From the NCBI RefSeq assembly GCF_001646865.1, contig NZ_LRRB01000203.1:1-48064 (forward strand): a stretch of DNA of 48,064 nucleotides. Direction: 5' to 3'. Shown piece by piece: positions 25,998 through 36,593 of this stretch. Origin of the DNA: Aldersonia kunmingensis (GTDB lineage: Bacteria; Actinomycetota; Actinomycetes; Mycobacteriales; Mycobacteriaceae). Every line of letters begins with the position of its first letter. The first letter of the stretch is position 1. The notes under the pieces are model-generated. The model ran no database searches. It saw nothing but the letters and a program-made list of their open reading frames with translations, and had not been told where the DNA came from. Both the position numbers and the translations under genes were made by a program.

Positions 25998-28900
25998 TTA
26001 CGCCCGGTTCGCCGCAGCTATCGCCTTCTCGATTCGCTTCTCCGACACCGGCATCGGTGTGCCGAGTCGCTGGGCGAACAGGCTGATGCGCAGTTCCTCG
26101 ATGAGCCAGGAGATAGCGACCACGTCCGACGCGGACTTTCGGTGCGACGGCAGTCCCGCGAGTAGGCGGTCGTATTGCGCGTACACGCGGTCGAGCACGG
26201 CCATTCCGGCTCGGTCGCGCGCGGCGCTCGACGGGAGCGCCTGCACGCGTGCGAGCGCGCCTTCGAGGTACCGCGGCAGTTCGCGCAACCGAGCGGCGCC
26301 GAGTTCGGCGACGAACCCGTCGAAGACGAGGTTGGCCAGCTGATCACGGACGTCGTCGGCGATATCGGCTGGTGCGGCTTCGAGTTCGGAGCGGACCTCG
26401 GTCGCTATCCGCAACGCGGGGAGGACCAGGCGCACGATCTCGCTGACCCGCGCGGCGAGCCGTGGCCGGACCGTTGCCAGGAGGGCATCGAAGCGTTCGG
26501 GCGTCCGCACCTCGCCTGCGGCCGAGACAAATTCGTCGATCGCGCACACCCGGCAATCGGCCACGAGGGCATCGAGGCTGGCGTACGGGCTCTGGCTCAG
26601 CGCAAGCCGGTCCGCGGTCCCGACGCCGGCGATCGCGGCCTTTGTCGAGGTATCGACCGCGCGCAGGATCAGTTCGCGCACGCCGCTGCGCATCGCCGAG
26701 GCCTGCTCGCGCGGCGTACTCAGCACCCGCACGGCCACACCGCCGTTCTCCGACACCAGCGCGGGGTAGCCCGTGATCGACTGCCCGCCGATGGATTCGG
26801 TGACGGTCGGCTCGAGCGTGCCCAGCGTCTCGCTGGTCCACACGGTTGCGGCAGCGCGTTCGGTTGTTGCAGTCGCCGCGGCCACCGCGGCATTGGTTTG
26901 GCGGGCGAACCGCGATTTCAGATCCGCGAGGCGCTTACTCGTGCCGAGCACCTCGCCCTTGTCGCCGAGCGCGGCGAAGGTCATTCGCAGGTGGGTCGGC
27001 AGTGCGGACACGTCGAAGTCGGTGGGCGTCATAGGGGCGCCGCCGAGCCGGGTCAGTTCGCGGGCCAGTCCGATCGTCAGCGGCTCGGTGCGCGGGGACA
27101 GCCCGGCCAGCGCCGCCCGGGCGAAATCGGGTGCGGGAACCACATTGCGGCGCAGTTGCTTCGGCAGCGACTTCACCAGCGCGACCGCAAGCTCCTCGCG
27201 CAAACCCGGGACCAGCCAGTCGAATCCGACATCGCGCACGTGGGCGAGCTGGGCGACCGGGATGCGCGCGGTCACACCATCATCCTCGGCGCCGGGCTCG
27301 AAGTTGTAGGCGAGCCCGAACTGCAGTTCGCCCTGCCGCCACGCATCCGGATAGTCGCCATCGAGGACTGCTGCGGCGTCGCGGTTCACCACGGTGTCCG
27401 GGGTGAAGTCCAGTAGATCGGGTTGCTTGCGTCGCGTGACCTTCCACCACGAGTCGAAATGCCTGGCCGACACGGCTTCCGGGCCGACTCGTTTGTCATA
27501 GAAGTCGAACAGCGTTTCGTCGTCGACCAGGATGTCGCGGCGACGTGCACGGCTCTCCAGCTCCGACACGTCCTCCATGAGCGCGCGATTGCGGTGGAAG
27601 AAGTGGTGATTGGTGTGCCACTCGCCCTGCACGAGCGCGTGCCGGATGAAGAGCTCGCGCGACTGCTCCTCGTCGACGCCGGAGAAGGGGATGAGCCGCC
27701 GCGCGACGATCGGAACCCCGTACAGCGTCACTCGCTCGTAGGCCATTGCCGCGCCGCGCTTCTCAGACCAGTGCGGTTCGGAGTACGTGCGTTTGAGCAG
27801 GTGCGGTGCGAGCGCTTCGGCCCACTCCGGTTCGATCCGGCCGACCATGCGGCCCCACAGCCGCGAGGTCTCCACGAGCTCGGCTGCCATGACCCACTTC
27901 GGAGGCTTGCGGGCCAGGCTGGAGCCGGGGAAGATCGCGAACTTCGCGCCCCGGGCGCCGAGGTATTCGCGTGCGCCGCGTGGGCGGCCCTCGCCCTTGC
28001 GCGGATCTCCCTTCGCGTCGCTTCGCTCGCGCTCGTCGAGCTGTCCGATATGCGACAACATGCCTGCCAGCAGCGCGCGGTGCACCGAGTTCTCGTCGGC
28101 GGCAGTCTCGTTCACCGTCCAGCCGAGCCCGCGGGTGATTGTGCGCAACTGGCCGTGCAGGTCCTGCCACTCCCTGATGCGCAACCAGTGCAGGAACTCC
28201 GTCCGACACATCTTGCGGAACTGATTGGACGACAGCGCGTTCCGCTGCTCGCGCAGGTACTCCCACAGCTTCAGGTACGCGAGGAAGTCGGACCCGGGCA
28301 CGTTGAAGCGGGCATGCGACGTGTCGGCGGCCTGCTGCTGATCCGCCGGGCGCTCACGCACGTCCTGAATGGACAGGGCCGCCACAATCACCAGCGTTTC
28401 GCGTAAACACCCACTGCGGTGCCCCTCCACCAGCATGCGCGCCATCCGCGGGTCGACCGGCAGTTGAGCCAGGTCCCGGCCGGTGGGGGTCAGGGTGGGC
28501 GCGCCGAGCGCCGGGGCGACGCTGATGGCATTGAGTTCCTCGAGCAGGGCGATGCCGTCGCGGATGCTGCGCTTGTCGGGCGCCTCCACGAACGGGAAGC
28601 TCTCGATGTCGCCGAGTCCGAGTGCGGTCATCTGCAGGATCACCGCGGCGAGGTTGGTCCGCAGGATCTCGGGTTCGGTGAACGCGGGCCGCGCCTCGAA
28701 GTCTTCCTCGGAGTAAAGCCGGATGCAGATACCGTCCGCGACACGCCCGCAGCGGCCCGCGCGCTGCCGGGCCGAGGCCTGCGACACGGGTTCGATCGGG
28801 AGTCGCTGCACCTTTGTGCGTACGGAGTATCGCGATATGCGTGCGGTGCCCGGATCGACGACATAGCGGATGCCCGGCACCGTGAGCGAGGTCTCGGCGA

Positions 28901-29957
28901 CGTTGGTGGACAGCACGACTCGCCGTCCAGTGTGCGACTCGAAGACCTTGTGCTGCTCGGCGGCCGACAGTCGCGCGTACAGCGGCACGATCTCGGTCCG
29001 CGGCAGCCGGAGGTCGCGAAGGGCATCCGCGGTATCGCGGATCTCCCGCTCGCCGGACAGGAACACCAGGATGTCGCCGTCGCCCTCGGCGCACAGCTCC
29101 ATGACGGCCTCGCCGACGGCTTCGACCGGATCCCGGTCGAGCAGCTGGTCGCCAACCTCGACGGTGAGCGGCTGATAGCGAACCTCGACGGGGTACGACC
29201 GCCCGGAAACCTCGACAATCGGCGCCGGTTCGTCGCCGATTGCGAAATGCCGTGCGAAGAGCTCGGGGTCGATGGTTGCCGAGGTGATGATCACCTTCAG
29301 GTCGGGCCGGCGGGGGAGCAGTTCGCGCAGGTACCCGAGCAGGAAGTCGATGTTGAGGCTGCGCTCGTGCGCCTCGTCGATGATGATCGTGTCGTATCCG
29401 CGGAGCAGCCGGTCGCGCTGGATCTCGGCGAGCAGGATGCCGTCGGTCATGAGCTTGACCAGAGTGTTGGGTGACGCCTGGTCGGTGAACCGGACCGTGT
29501 AGCCGACAACGTCCCCGAGTTCGGTGCCCAACTCCTCGGCAATGCGTTCCGCGACCGTGCGCGCCGCGAGGCGCCGGGGCTGCGTGTGCCCGATCATGCC
29601 GCGGATGCCGCGGCCGAGTTCGAGGCAGATCTTCGGGATCTGCGTGGTCTTGCCGGACCCGGTCTCGCCGGCGACGATCACGACTTGATGCTCGGCGATC
29701 GCCTTTGCGATATCGGCACGCCGAGCAGTTACGGGCAGTGCCTCGGGGTAGACGATCTTGGGGACGCTGGCCGCCCGCGCCGCCATTCGTTCGCGGGCCC
29801 GGTCGATTTCACCGGCGATTGCCCGCAGCGCTTTGTCGTCGCGCGCTTTCTCGAGCCGACGGCGAAGCCGGTGCGCATCCTTGTCGGAAACCTCGGCCAA
29901 TGCCGATCGCAGGGCGCGTCGGTTCGGGCCGGTCGGCGCCGCAGAGCTGGAAGACAT
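25998..29957 (-). CDS. hrpA: ATP-dependent RNA helicase HrpA
   Basis: A DEAH-box helicase of 1319 residues acting on RNA; in Escherichia coli it rescues stalled ribosomes. A charged N-terminal stretch (~70 residues) is followed by the helicase core with Walker A GETGSGKT (97-104), DEAH (194-197), SATID, the TNVAETSLTVPG motif and QRAGRCGR, then the helicase-associated and OB-fold region and a long C-terminal DUF3418-type part. The length matches full HrpA. On the minus strand TAGGCT ends 10 nt before the ATG, giving a very short leader. It diverges from the aminotransferase gene and faces nrdR across repeat elements. Confidence 0.93.
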   Translation of the reverse strand: MSSSSAAPTGPNRRALRSALAEVSDKDAHRLRRRLEKARDDKALRAIAGEIDRARERMAARAASVPKIVYPEALPVTARRADIAKAIAEHQVVIVAGETGSGKTTQIPKICLELGRGIRGMIGHTQPRRLAARTVAERIAEELGTELGDVVGYTVRFTDQASPNTLVKLMTDGILLAEIQRDRLLRGYDTIIIDEAHERSLNIDFLLGYLRELLPRRPDLKVIITSATIDPELFARHFAIGDEPAPIVEVSGRSYPVEVRYQPLTVEVGDQLLDRDPVEAVGEAVMELCAEGDGDILVFLSGEREIRDTADALRDLRLPRTEIVPLYARLSAAEQHKVFESHTGRRVVLSTNVAETSLTVPGIRYVVDPGTARISRYSVRTKVQRLPIEPVSQASARQRAGRCGRVADGICIRLYSEEDFEARPAFTEPEILRTNLAAVILQMTALGLGDIESFPFVEAPDKRSIRDGIALLEELNAISVAPALGAPTLTPTGRDLAQLPVDPRMARMLVEGHRSGCLRETLVIVAALSIQDVRERPADQQQAADTSHARFNVPGSDFLAYLKLWEYLREQRNALSSNQFRKMCRTEFLHWLRIREWQDLHGQLRTITRGLGWTVNETAADENSVHRALLAGMLSHIGQLDERERSDAKGDPRKGEGRPRGAREYLGARGAKFAIFPGSSLARKPPKWVMAAELVETSRLWGRMVGRIEPEWAEALAPHLLKRTYSEPHWSEKRGAAMAYERVTLYGVPIVARRLIPFSGVDEEQSRELFIRHALVQGEWHTNHHFFHRNRALMEDVSELESRARRRDILVDDETLFDFYDKRVGPEAVSARHFDSWWKVTRRKQPDLLDFTPDTVVNRDAAAVLDGDYPDAWRQGELQFGLAYNFEPGAEDDGVTARIPVAQLAHVRDVGFDWLVPGLREELAVALVKSLPKQLRRNVVPAPDFARAALAGLSPRTEPLTIGLARELTRLGGAPMTPTDFDVSALPTHLRMTFAALGDKGEVLGTSKRLADLKSRFARQTNAAVAAATATTERAAATVWTSETLGTLEPTVTESIGGQSITGYPALVSENGGVAVRVLSTPREQASAMRSGVRELILRAVDTSTKAAIAGVGTADRLALSQSPYASLDALVADCRVCAIDEFVSAAGEVRTPERFDALLATVRPRLAARVSEIVRLVLPALRIATEVRSELEAAPADIADDVRDQLANLVFDGFVAELGAARLRELPRYLEGALARVQALPSSAARDRAGMAVLDRVYAQYDRLLAGLPSHRKSASDVVAISWLIEELRISLFAQRLGTPMPVSEKRIEKAIAAANRA

Positions 29958-30033
29958 CTCGTTTGTCAGCCTAGCGTGCGTATTCGAGGGCCCTACGATG
30001 GCGCATAGCCAGCAATCCGTGATGGGAGCAGCA

Positions 30034-31257
30034 ATGGGTGCGTTGTGGCATGGTTTCGCCGATATGGGCGCTGTCGAGCGAGACGGCGCGTTCGTAATCG
30101 AACGTGGTGAGGGTGTCTACATCTGGGACACCGCCGGCACGCGCTACATCGATGCGACGGCGGGACTGTGGTTCGCCAATGTCGGGCACGGGCGGCGCGA
30201 GATCGCCGATGCGGTCGCCGGTCAGTTGTCCGCGCTCGCGCACTACTCGAACTTCGGTGACCTGGCCTCGACCGCGACGGTCGGGCTCGCCGAGCGGCTC
30301 GCGGCGATCGCCCCCGAACCCGGCAGCAAGATCTTCTTCACCTCGGGTGGGTCCGACTCGGTCGAGACCGCGGCGAAACTCGCCCGCCGGTACTGGCACG
30401 AGCTCGGTCGCTCGAGTAAGCGCGTCGTCGTGGGTAGGCAGAAGGCTTATCACGGCATGCACGTTGCCGGAACCGCACTGTCCGGCCTGGCACCGAACCG
30501 GGAGGGCCACGGCGAGCTGATGGCAGACGCACGCTCGGTCGACTGGGACGACGCGAAAAGCCTGCTTGTGCTGATCGAGGAGATCGGTGCCGAATCGATC
30601 GCGGCGTTCTTCTGCGAGCCCATCATCGGCGCGGGCGGCGTCTACCTGCCGCCGGAGGGCTACCTCGAAGAGGTGCGCAAGATCTGCCGCGAGCACGACA
30701 TCCTTTTCGTCGTCGACGAGGTGGTGACCGGGTTCGGCAGGATCGGCGGAAGCTGGTTCGCGGCAACGCGATTGGGTCTAGAACCCGATATTGTCACCAC
30801 CGCGAAGGGGCTGACTTCGGGCTACGTGCCGATGGGTGCTGTGTTCATCTCACCGGTGATCGCCGAACCGTTCTTCTCGGGTGGCACCTGGTGGCGGCAC
30901 GGCTACACCTACGGCGGGCATGCCGGTGCTGCCGCGGCGGCAATGGCGAACCTCGACATCATCGAGCGGGAAGGCCTGCTTGCAGAGTCGAAGCGGCTCG
31001 AGGCGACGCTGCACGCCGAGTTGGCGCCGCTCGCAGAGCTGCCCGCTGTGGCGGAGGTGCGCAGCGGTTTTGGAGCCGTCGCGGCGGTGCAGCTCGCCGA
31101 TCCCGCCGACGCGCTCCAGGTGGTGCGGCGAATACGGGCACACGGTGTGTCGACCCGTGCGGCCGGGCAAGGCGCGCTGCAGTTCTCGCCCGCGTTCGTG
31201 ATGACCGATGAGCAGGTCGCCGCGATGGCGGAGGCGACGCGTGCGGCGCTCACCTGA
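30034..31257 (+). CDS. Class-III pyridoxal-phosphate aminotransferase
   Basis: An omega-amino acid/polyamine-type aminotransferase of 407 residues. Visible motifs: GLWFANVGHGR near the start, TSGGSDSVETA (103-113, phosphate binding), YHGMH, DEVVTGFGR with Asp228 for the PLP nitrogen, and Lys258 in TTAKGLTSGY as the PLP lysine. Relatives use amino donors such as beta-alanine, GABA, taurine or putrescine with pyruvate; the substrate cannot be told. The ATG at 30034 has GGAG 5 nt upstream and fits the family start (ALWHGFADM); ATGs at 29998 and 30022 are alternatives. Confidence 0.82.
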   Translation: MGALWHGFADMGAVERDGAFVIERGEGVYIWDTAGTRYIDATAGLWFANVGHGRREIADAVAGQLSALAHYSNFGDLASTATVGLAERLAAIAPEPGSKIFFTSGGSDSVETAAKLARRYWHELGRSSKRVVVGRQKAYHGMHVAGTALSGLAPNREGHGELMADARSVDWDDAKSLLVLIEEIGAESIAAFFCEPIIGAGGVYLPPEGYLEEVRKICREHDILFVVDEVVTGFGRIGGSWFAATRLGLEPDIVTTAKGLTSGYVPMGAVFISPVIAEPFFSGGTWWRHGYTYGGHAGAAAAAMANLDIIEREGLLAESKRLEATLHAELAPLAELPAVAEVRSGFGAVAAVQLADPADALQVVRRIRAHGVSTRAAGQGALQFSPAFVMTDEQVAAMAEATRAALT

Positions 31258-31275
31258 CCAGAAGGATGCTGGGGA

Positions 31276-31446
31276 TCAGGGCTTCTTCGCGCGGTCGTAG
31301 CGCTCGTGCAGGCGCTCGCGGACCTCGTCCGGGGTATAGGCGCGGCGCTGCCGCTCGGAACGGACAACCATTGCACCGGTTGCCGCAACACCGACCAGCC
31401 CGGCGATACCGGCCAGCTTCCATGCCGTCGAGCGCGTGAATCGCAT
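31276..31446 (-). CDS. Small single-helix membrane protein
   Basis: A 56-residue protein with a short basic N-terminus (MRFTRSTAWK), one hydrophobic segment (about 11-28) and a charged C-terminal tail with YTPDEVRERLHERYDRA. Proteins with this layout (helix plus TPDEVR-L-ERY tail) are common in actinobacteria and uncharacterised. The ATG at 31446 has GGAC a few bases upstream; the frame extends 14 codons further upstream without a better start. It converges on the aminotransferase gene (18-bp gap) and diverges from the YiiX-like gene. Confidence 0.65.
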   Translation of the reverse strand: MRFTRSTAWKLAGIAGLVGVAATGAMVVRSERQRRAYTPDEVRERLHERYDRAKKP

Positions 31447-31496
31447 ACCGTCCAGATTGGCATATAACCCTCCGTGTGAGGGTTGCACATGAGCTT

Positions 31497-31502
31497 TAGG
31501 GT
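31497..31502 (+). promoter_or_regulatory. -10 box for the YiiX-like gene, leaderless start
   Basis: TAGGGT ends 6 nt before the ATG at 31509. Confidence 0.5.
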
Positions 31503-31508
31503 GAGGGC

Positions 31509-32171
31509 ATGTCGAGCTCCATAGTCAGTCTCGGTGCCGCGGTGGACAACGCCCGCACCGGCGACATCTGGATCTTCCGCGGCACATCGGGGCCGGACCG
31601 AGCGATCCAGACCTTGACCAACAGCCCCGTCAATCACGTCGGGATGGCCGTTGTTCTCGACGACCTGCCGCCGCTGATGTGGCATGCAGAGCTGGGAAAG
31701 TCGCTGCAGGACATGTGGACCGGCAAATTCCAGCGGGGCGTGCAGCTGCACGACCTGCGGCAGTCCGTTCAGGTCTGGTACGGACGTTACGGCCAGCGTG
31801 GCTGGGTGCGGCAGTTGAGCCCGCTGGTCACACCCGAGCAGGAGGACGCGGTGCTGCGCACGATCGCGCGCATGGACGGCACGCCGTTCCCGTCGACGGC
31901 GCGCGTGACCGGACGCTGGTTCGCGGGTCGGGTGCCCAGGCCCAAACGGCGGGAACCGAGTCCTGAGCTCGAGGTGGCCTATTGCGCCGAAGTGGTCGGT
32001 TCGACCTACGAGGCAATGGGTCTGATGCGCAAAGAGCGCCGGTCGAACTGGTACGACCCCGGAAAGTTCTGGAGCGGTGATCATCTGGGGCTTGCGGACG
32101 GGTTCACGCTCGGCGACGAGATCGAGGTCGAGCTAACGGACGCTGAGATTGAGGCTGGGAAAAACCACTGA
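31509..32171 (+). CDS. Permuted papain-fold (YiiX/NlpC-P60 superfamily) protein
   Basis: A 220-residue protein without a signal peptide. The order of motifs is that of circularly permuted NlpC/P60 hydrolases such as YiiX: GDIWIFRG near residue 18, then SPVNHVGMAVV with a candidate catalytic His, and later VAYCAEVVGSTYEAMGL with the candidate catalytic Cys. Family members include amide hydrolases and lipid acyltransferases; the substrate is unknown. The leaderless -10 box fixes the start. It ends before a strong bidirectional terminator shared with qcrB. Confidence 0.65.
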   Translation: MSSSIVSLGAAVDNARTGDIWIFRGTSGPDRAIQTLTNSPVNHVGMAVVLDDLPPLMWHAELGKSLQDMWTGKFQRGVQLHDLRQSVQVWYGRYGQRGWVRQLSPLVTPEQEDAVLRTIARMDGTPFPSTARVTGRWFAGRVPRPKRREPSPELEVAYCAEVVGSTYEAMGLMRKERRSNWYDPGKFWSGDHLGLADGFTLGDEIEVELTDAEIEAGKNH

Positions 32172-32182
32172 CCCGAACATGC

Positions 32183-32220
32183 GAAAGGGCCCCGAGTCGC
32201 AAGCGACTCGGGGCCCTTTC
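32183..32220. terminator. Bidirectional terminator between the YiiX-like gene and qcrB
   Basis: An 18-bp perfect stem (32183-32200 with 32203-32220) around AA, with AAA at the left and TTT at the right of the stem ends, so it can act in both directions for the convergent genes. Confidence 0.92.
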
Positions 32221-32231
32221 ATTTGGAACTT

Positions 32232-33890
32232 CTAGTGGCTCTTCTCGGAACCGTTGCCGGAGGAACCGTTGGTGTCGAATCCGTGCACGCGGTCCTGGTA
32301 GGCCTGCAGCACTGCGAGCTGCTGGTGCTCGGCAGCGTGCTCGGCAGCGGCGAGGGCATCGCTTTCGCTGACCGGGTCCGGGGTTAAGAAGCTGCCGGAG
32401 CCGGGCTGGCCGGCCGAACCGAGCTTGTTCATCCTCTTCGGGATCGCTGCGCCCTGGTACTCCAGCGGGAGCGGGTGGCCATGATCGTCGACCGGGCCGA
32501 GCGGCTGGTGAACCTCGATGTACTCACCGTGCGGTAGACGCTTGATCACGCCGGTCTCGATGCCGTGCTCGAGCACCGCGCGGTCCGCCCGCTGCAGGCC
32601 GAGGGCCCAGCGGTAGGCCACGTAGTACGCGATCGGGGGAACGATCAGCAGACCGATACGTCCCATCCAGGTGGTCGCGTTCAGCGAGATGTCGAACTTC
32701 AGGGCGACGATGTCGTTGACACACGAGAGCGTGAGCACCAGGTAGAAGCCGATGGCCATCGCACCGATGCCGGTACGGACCGGCACGTCGCGCGGACGCT
32801 GCAGCAGGTTGTGGTGAGCATCGTCCTTGGTCAGACGCTTCTCGATCCACGGGTAGGCGATCAGCACCGTGAACACCAGACCCATGATCAGCGCGACCCA
32901 GAACACAGCTGGGATCATGTAGCGGCCGAAGTGCAGCTCCCACGCCGGCATCAGGCGGGCCATGCCGTCGGTCCACATCATGTAGAAGTCGGGCTGCGAA
33001 CCGGCCGAGACCTGCGATGGGTTGTACGGACCGAGGTTCCACACGGGGTTGATCTGCAGCAGACCACCCATCAGGGCGACAAGACCGGTCACCATGGCGA
33101 AGAAAGCGCCACCCTTGGCCGCGAAAATCGGCATGATCCGGATTCCCACGACGTTCTGTTCCGTGCGGCCGGGGCCGGGGAACTGGGTGTGCTTCTGGTA
33201 CCACACCAGCGCGAGGTGCGCCGCGATCAGCGCGAGGATGATGCCCGGGAACAGCAGGATATGGGCAACGTACAGGCGCGGAATGATGATGTCGCCGGGG
33301 AAGTCACCGCCGAAGATCAGCCAGTGCATCCAGGTGCCGATGAGCGGGATGCCCATCGTGATACCGCCGAACGCGGCGCGAAGGCCGGTGCCCGAGAGCA
33401 GATCGTCCGGGAGCGAGTAACCGAAGAAGCCTTCGAACATCGCCAGGATGAGCAGCAAGCAGCCGATCACCCAGTTGGCCTCGCGCGGCCGGCGGAACGC
33501 GCCGGTGAAGAAGATGCGCAGCAGGTGGACGATGATCGCGGCTGCGAAAAGCAGCGCGGCCCAGTGATGGACCTGGCGGACGAACAGACCGCCGCGGACC
33601 TCGAAGGAGATGTCGAGGGTCGTGGCGTAGGCCTGCGACATGTGCACGCCGCGCAGCGGCTGGTAGACGCCGTCGTAGACGACCTCCTGCATGGAGGGGT
33701 CGAAGAACAGCGTCAGGTACACACCCGACAGAAGGAGAATGAGGAAGGCGTAGAGCGCGACCTCGCCGAGCAGGAATGACCAGTGCGTCGGGAAAACCTT
33801 GTTGATCTGGCGCTTCACGCCCGCCGCCAAGTGGTAGCGGGAGTCGATCGCCTGGGCCTGTCCGGCCCCAATGGTGGCTAGCTTGCTCAT
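32232..33890 (-). CDS. qcrB: Menaquinol-cytochrome c reductase cytochrome b subunit QcrB
   Basis: Membrane subunit of the actinobacterial bc1 complex that oxidises menaquinol and passes electrons via two b haems. 552 residues with about eight helices in the first ~420 residues. The haem-ligand helices carry [11 protein letters not shown] and [22 protein letters not shown], and the quinol-oxidation-site motif appears as PWIE (in AYPWIEKR), the actinobacterial form of PEWY. A hydrophilic C-terminal extension of ~120 residues is typical of actinobacteria. The gene starts directly before the qcrA stop with no gap, so translation is coupled. This is the subunit targeted by telacebec-type inhibitors. 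Confidence 0.95.
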   Translation of the reverse strand: MSKLATIGAGQAQAIDSRYHLAAGVKRQINKVFPTHWSFLLGEVALYAFLILLLSGVYLTLFFDPSMQEVVYDGVYQPLRGVHMSQAYATTLDISFEVRGGLFVRQVHHWAALLFAAAIIVHLLRIFFTGAFRRPREANWVIGCLLLILAMFEGFFGYSLPDDLLSGTGLRAAFGGITMGIPLIGTWMHWLIFGGDFPGDIIIPRLYVAHILLFPGIILALIAAHLALVWYQKHTQFPGPGRTEQNVVGIRIMPIFAAKGGAFFAMVTGLVALMGGLLQINPVWNLGPYNPSQVSAGSQPDFYMMWTDGMARLMPAWELHFGRYMIPAVFWVALIMGLVFTVLIAYPWIEKRLTKDDAHHNLLQRPRDVPVRTGIGAMAIGFYLVLTLSCVNDIVALKFDISLNATTWMGRIGLLIVPPIAYYVAYRWALGLQRADRAVLEHGIETGVIKRLPHGEYIEVHQPLGPVDDHGHPLPLEYQGAAIPKRMNKLGSAGQPGSGSFLTPDPVSESDALAAAEHAAEHQQLAVLQAYQDRVHGFDTNGSSGNGSEKSH

Positions 33891-35057
33891 TTATGCGCTC
33901 CCAGCGTCGGAGGGAACATGAACGCCGGCCGGACGCTCCCAATATGCCGGGCCGAGGGGTTCGATGAAATCGCCATTGGCGACGAGGTAGCCCTCTTCAT
34001 TCACTGTAATCGGCAGCTGCGGCAGCGCACGGGCTGCCGGACCGAAGATCGGCTTGGCGTACTCGAGCGCGTCGAACTGCGACTGGTGGCACGGGCAGAG
34101 AATCCGGTTGGTCTGCTGTTCGAACAGCGACGTCGGGCAGCCCAGGTGGGTGCAGATCTTCGAGTAGGCGAAGTAATCGCCGTAATTGAAGCTCTCCTGG
34201 CCCTTGCGCTTGATGACCTTGGCGGTGTCTTCGGTACGCAGACGAATCAGCATGACCGCGTTGCGGACTCCTCGCAGCGCCTCGAACAGCGCTTCCTCAT
34301 TGCCGCGATCGGACTCGCGGAACGGGAAGACGGTCTCCATGGCGCCGGCGTCGAGATCCTCCGGACGCACCAGGACGACGTCGTGAGGACGGCCGGTGTC
34401 GCGGCGGATGTAAATGGTCTCGCCCGGGTAGTTCGGCGTCCAGCCGGACACCCACAGCGGCGACTTGTCGCCCTCGGCCCACGGGTTCTTGATCATGCCG
34501 CCGATGAACGGCAGGATCGCGCCGACACCGAGCAGGCCGACGCCGACACCTGCGGAGCGGGTGATCAGCTTGCGACGGCCGATGGTCGTTGTTTCGCCCG
34601 CATCCGCCATGATCGCGACCATGGTGCGGCGGTCGACCTCGGACGACTGGCCATCGTGGCGGTCCTGGATGGACAGCTCTTCGGGAATGAACTTCTTGGT
34701 GAGCTGCACCATGCCGATGCCGAACGCCAGGACCGCGAGGCCAAGGGTCAGACCGTAGAGCGGGGTCGCGAGCGAGTAGGCGAAGTTGCCGTCGTCGCCC
34801 TCGCCCTTGTACTCCCAGGGCCAGAAGAGGTAAATCCCGATGAAGGCGACCGACGACAGCCCGGCGAGACCGAGCCAAGCCGCCACGTGACGCTCCGCGC
34901 GCTTCTCGGCGCGGGTCCCCTCGACCGCCCAGCGGTTACGGCGGAACGCGATGTCGACGCCGTCGAGCTCGGTACCGAGCTCGACCAGCTCGTCGCGGCT
35001 CATCGCGTCGAGTTCGGCGTCCGTGTAGTCCTTCTTGGGGGTATCCCCGCCACTCAT
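33891..35057 (-). CDS. qcrA: Rieske iron-sulfur subunit QcrA
   Basis: Carries the 2Fe-2S cluster that moves electrons from menaquinol to QcrC. 388 residues from [10 protein letters not shown]. Three membrane helices (about 57-78, 96-118, 168-188) replace the single helix of other Rieske proteins, as usual in actinobacteria. The cluster ligands are Cys302-His304 (CTHLGC) and Cys321-His324 (CPCH), with Cys307 and Cys323 for the disulfide. A twin-arginine pair (GRRKLITRS, 161-162) precedes the third helix; Tat export of the folded cluster domain is known for the Streptomyces protein. ATG overlaps the qcrC stop by 4 bp. Confidence 0.95.
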   Translation of the reverse strand: MSGGDTPKKDYTDAELDAMSRDELVELGTELDGVDIAFRRNRWAVEGTRAEKRAERHVAAWLGLAGLSSVAFIGIYLFWPWEYKGEGDDGNFAYSLATPLYGLTLGLAVLAFGIGMVQLTKKFIPEELSIQDRHDGQSSEVDRRTMVAIMADAGETTTIGRRKLITRSAGVGVGLLGVGAILPFIGGMIKNPWAEGDKSPLWVSGWTPNYPGETIYIRRDTGRPHDVVLVRPEDLDAGAMETVFPFRESDRGNEEALFEALRGVRNAVMLIRLRTEDTAKVIKRKGQESFNYGDYFAYSKICTHLGCPTSLFEQQTNRILCPCHQSQFDALEYAKPIFGPAARALPQLPITVNEEGYLVANGDFIEPLGPAYWERPAGVHVPSDAGSA

Positions 35058-35917
35058 GACCTTGCTCCGATCCACATAGCCGCGCCGACGACGGCGACGA
35101 TGCCGACTGCCCACATGGCCAGGCCCTCAGTGGCCGGGCCGAACCCGCCGAGCCCCCAGCCGCCCTGCGGCAACGTCTCGGTCGCGTCCTTCACGTAGGC
35201 GATGATGTCGCCCTTCTCCTCCGGGCTGAGCTGGCGATCGGAGAACTTCGGCATGTTCTGCGGGCCGGTCAGCATCGCGGTGAGGATCTGCTGCTCGTTG
35301 GCGGCGCCAAGCGGCGGCGCGTACTTACCGGAGGACAGCGCGCCGCCCTTACCGGTGAAGTTGTGGCACGACGCGCAGTTCAGGCGGAACAGCTCGCTGC
35401 CACGGCCGATGTCATTGCCACGCAGGGAGGCCTGGGCGATTTCGCCGTTCTCCTCGCGGACCACGACGGGGCCGCCGCCGTTGGCCTGCACGTAGGCGCC
35501 GAGGGCGTCGGTCTGCTCGGAGGTGAACTTCGGGTCCTTGCGCTCGGCCTGGGCCTCGTTGCGCACGGCCGGCATACGGCCGGTGGACACCTGGAAGTAC
35601 ACCGCGGCCTCGCCGACACCGATCAGGCTCGGGCCGCGATCCTGCACACCCTGCAGGTTCGCACCGTGGCACGTGATGCACGACGTGTCGTACAGCTGCT
35701 GACCCTCGCGGATCAGCGCAGCGTCGTCATCATGCGCGGTCGCGACCTGCGGGGACGGCGTCAACGCCGCCGCGAGCAGTCCGGCACCGACCAAGCCCAC
35801 CATGAGCGCAAGTGCACCGGCGACGCGCCGGCGGATTTTGCGCTGCCGGCGCAGCTTTCGCGCGGTCGCCGCGGACGGGGCGTCCGGTGCGGATGCGGAT
35901 GGGGGAGATGAACTCAT
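35054..35917 (-). CDS. qcrC: Di-haem cytochrome c subunit QcrC
   Basis: Electron-transfer subunit linking the bc1 complex directly to cytochrome aa3, replacing a soluble cytochrome c. 287 residues: an N-terminal helix (about 32-52), two haem-binding sites CITCH (80-84) and CASCH (181-185), and a C-terminal membrane anchor (about 265-284). The N-terminal tail is rich in Ser, Ala and Pro. GAGGG lies upstream of the ATG. It sits 49 bp downstream of ctaE in the ctaE-qcrC-qcrA-qcrB order normal for the group. Confidence 0.95.
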   Translation of the reverse strand: MSSSPPSASAPDAPSAATARKLRRQRKIRRRVAGALALMVGLVGAGLLAAALTPSPQVATAHDDDAALIREGQQLYDTSCITCHGANLQGVQDRGPSLIGVGEAAVYFQVSTGRMPAVRNEAQAERKDPKFTSEQTDALGAYVQANGGGPVVVREENGEIAQASLRGNDIGRGSELFRLNCASCHNFTGKGGALSSGKYAPPLGAANEQQILTAMLTGPQNMPKFSDRQLSPEEKGDIIAYVKDATETLPQGGWGLGGFGPATEGLAMWAVGIVAVVGAAMWIGARS

Positions 35918-35966
35918 CTGTATCCCTCTTTGTTAGGACCGACTCTGATCTGGACCGACCGTTGGG

Positions 35967-36578
35967 CTAGCGGACGAAGTAGATCGTTCCGAACAGGGCG
36001 ATCCACACGATGTCGACGAAGTGCCAGTAATACGAGACGACGATCGCCGCGGTGGCCTGTGCGGGCGTGAACTTACTGAGCTTGGTACGTACGAGCAGGA
36101 AGACGAACGCGATCAGACCGCCGATGACGTGGAGGCCGTGGAAGCCGGTGGTGATGTAGAACACCGAGCCGTACACGCTGGTCGAGATCGAGGTGCCCTC
36201 GTGCACGAGGTTGTAGTACTCGTACGCCTGACCGAGCACGAAGAAGGTGCCCATGATCAGGGTGACCACGTACCAGCGGCGCAGGCCGAAGACGTCACCC
36301 TTCTCGGCTGCGAACACACCCATCTGGCACGTGAAGGACGACGCGATGAGAATGGCCGTCACCGGCACCGCGAGCTTCATGTTGAGCTCGGTCGGCTCCG
36401 GCGGCCAATTGCCGTCTGCCTGGGCCCGAGCGGTGAAGTACATCGCGAACAAACCCGCGAAGAACATCAACTCGCTCGACAGCCAGACAATGGTCCCGAC
36501 ACTGACCATGTTGGGTCGGTTCAGCGAGTGCACACGCTGGGTGATTGCCGATCCTGGAGTCCCTACTGCCGTCGTCAC
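35967..36578 (-). CDS. ctaE: Cytochrome c oxidase subunit III CtaE
   Basis: Subunit III of the aa3-type terminal oxidase, stabilising the core and its proton uptake. 203 residues with five membrane helices, starting [10 protein letters not shown] and containing [22 protein letters not shown] and [12 protein letters not shown], all typical of the short actinobacterial form. Start codon is GTG. On the minus strand CATACT lies 7 nt before it, a weak -10 for a leaderless mRNA. An inverted repeat (36594-36611) precedes the box. It heads ctaE-qcrCAB. Confidence 0.95.
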   Translation of the reverse strand: MTTAVGTPGSAITQRVHSLNRPNMVSVGTIVWLSSELMFFAGLFAMYFTARAQADGNWPPEPTELNMKLAVPVTAILIASSFTCQMGVFAAEKGDVFGLRRWYVVTLIMGTFFVLGQAYEYYNLVHEGTSISTSVYGSVFYITTGFHGLHVIGGLIAFVFLLVRTKLSKFTPAQATAAIVVSYYWHFVDIVWIALFGTIYFVR

Positions 36579-36593
36579 AGACGCAAGTATGAC

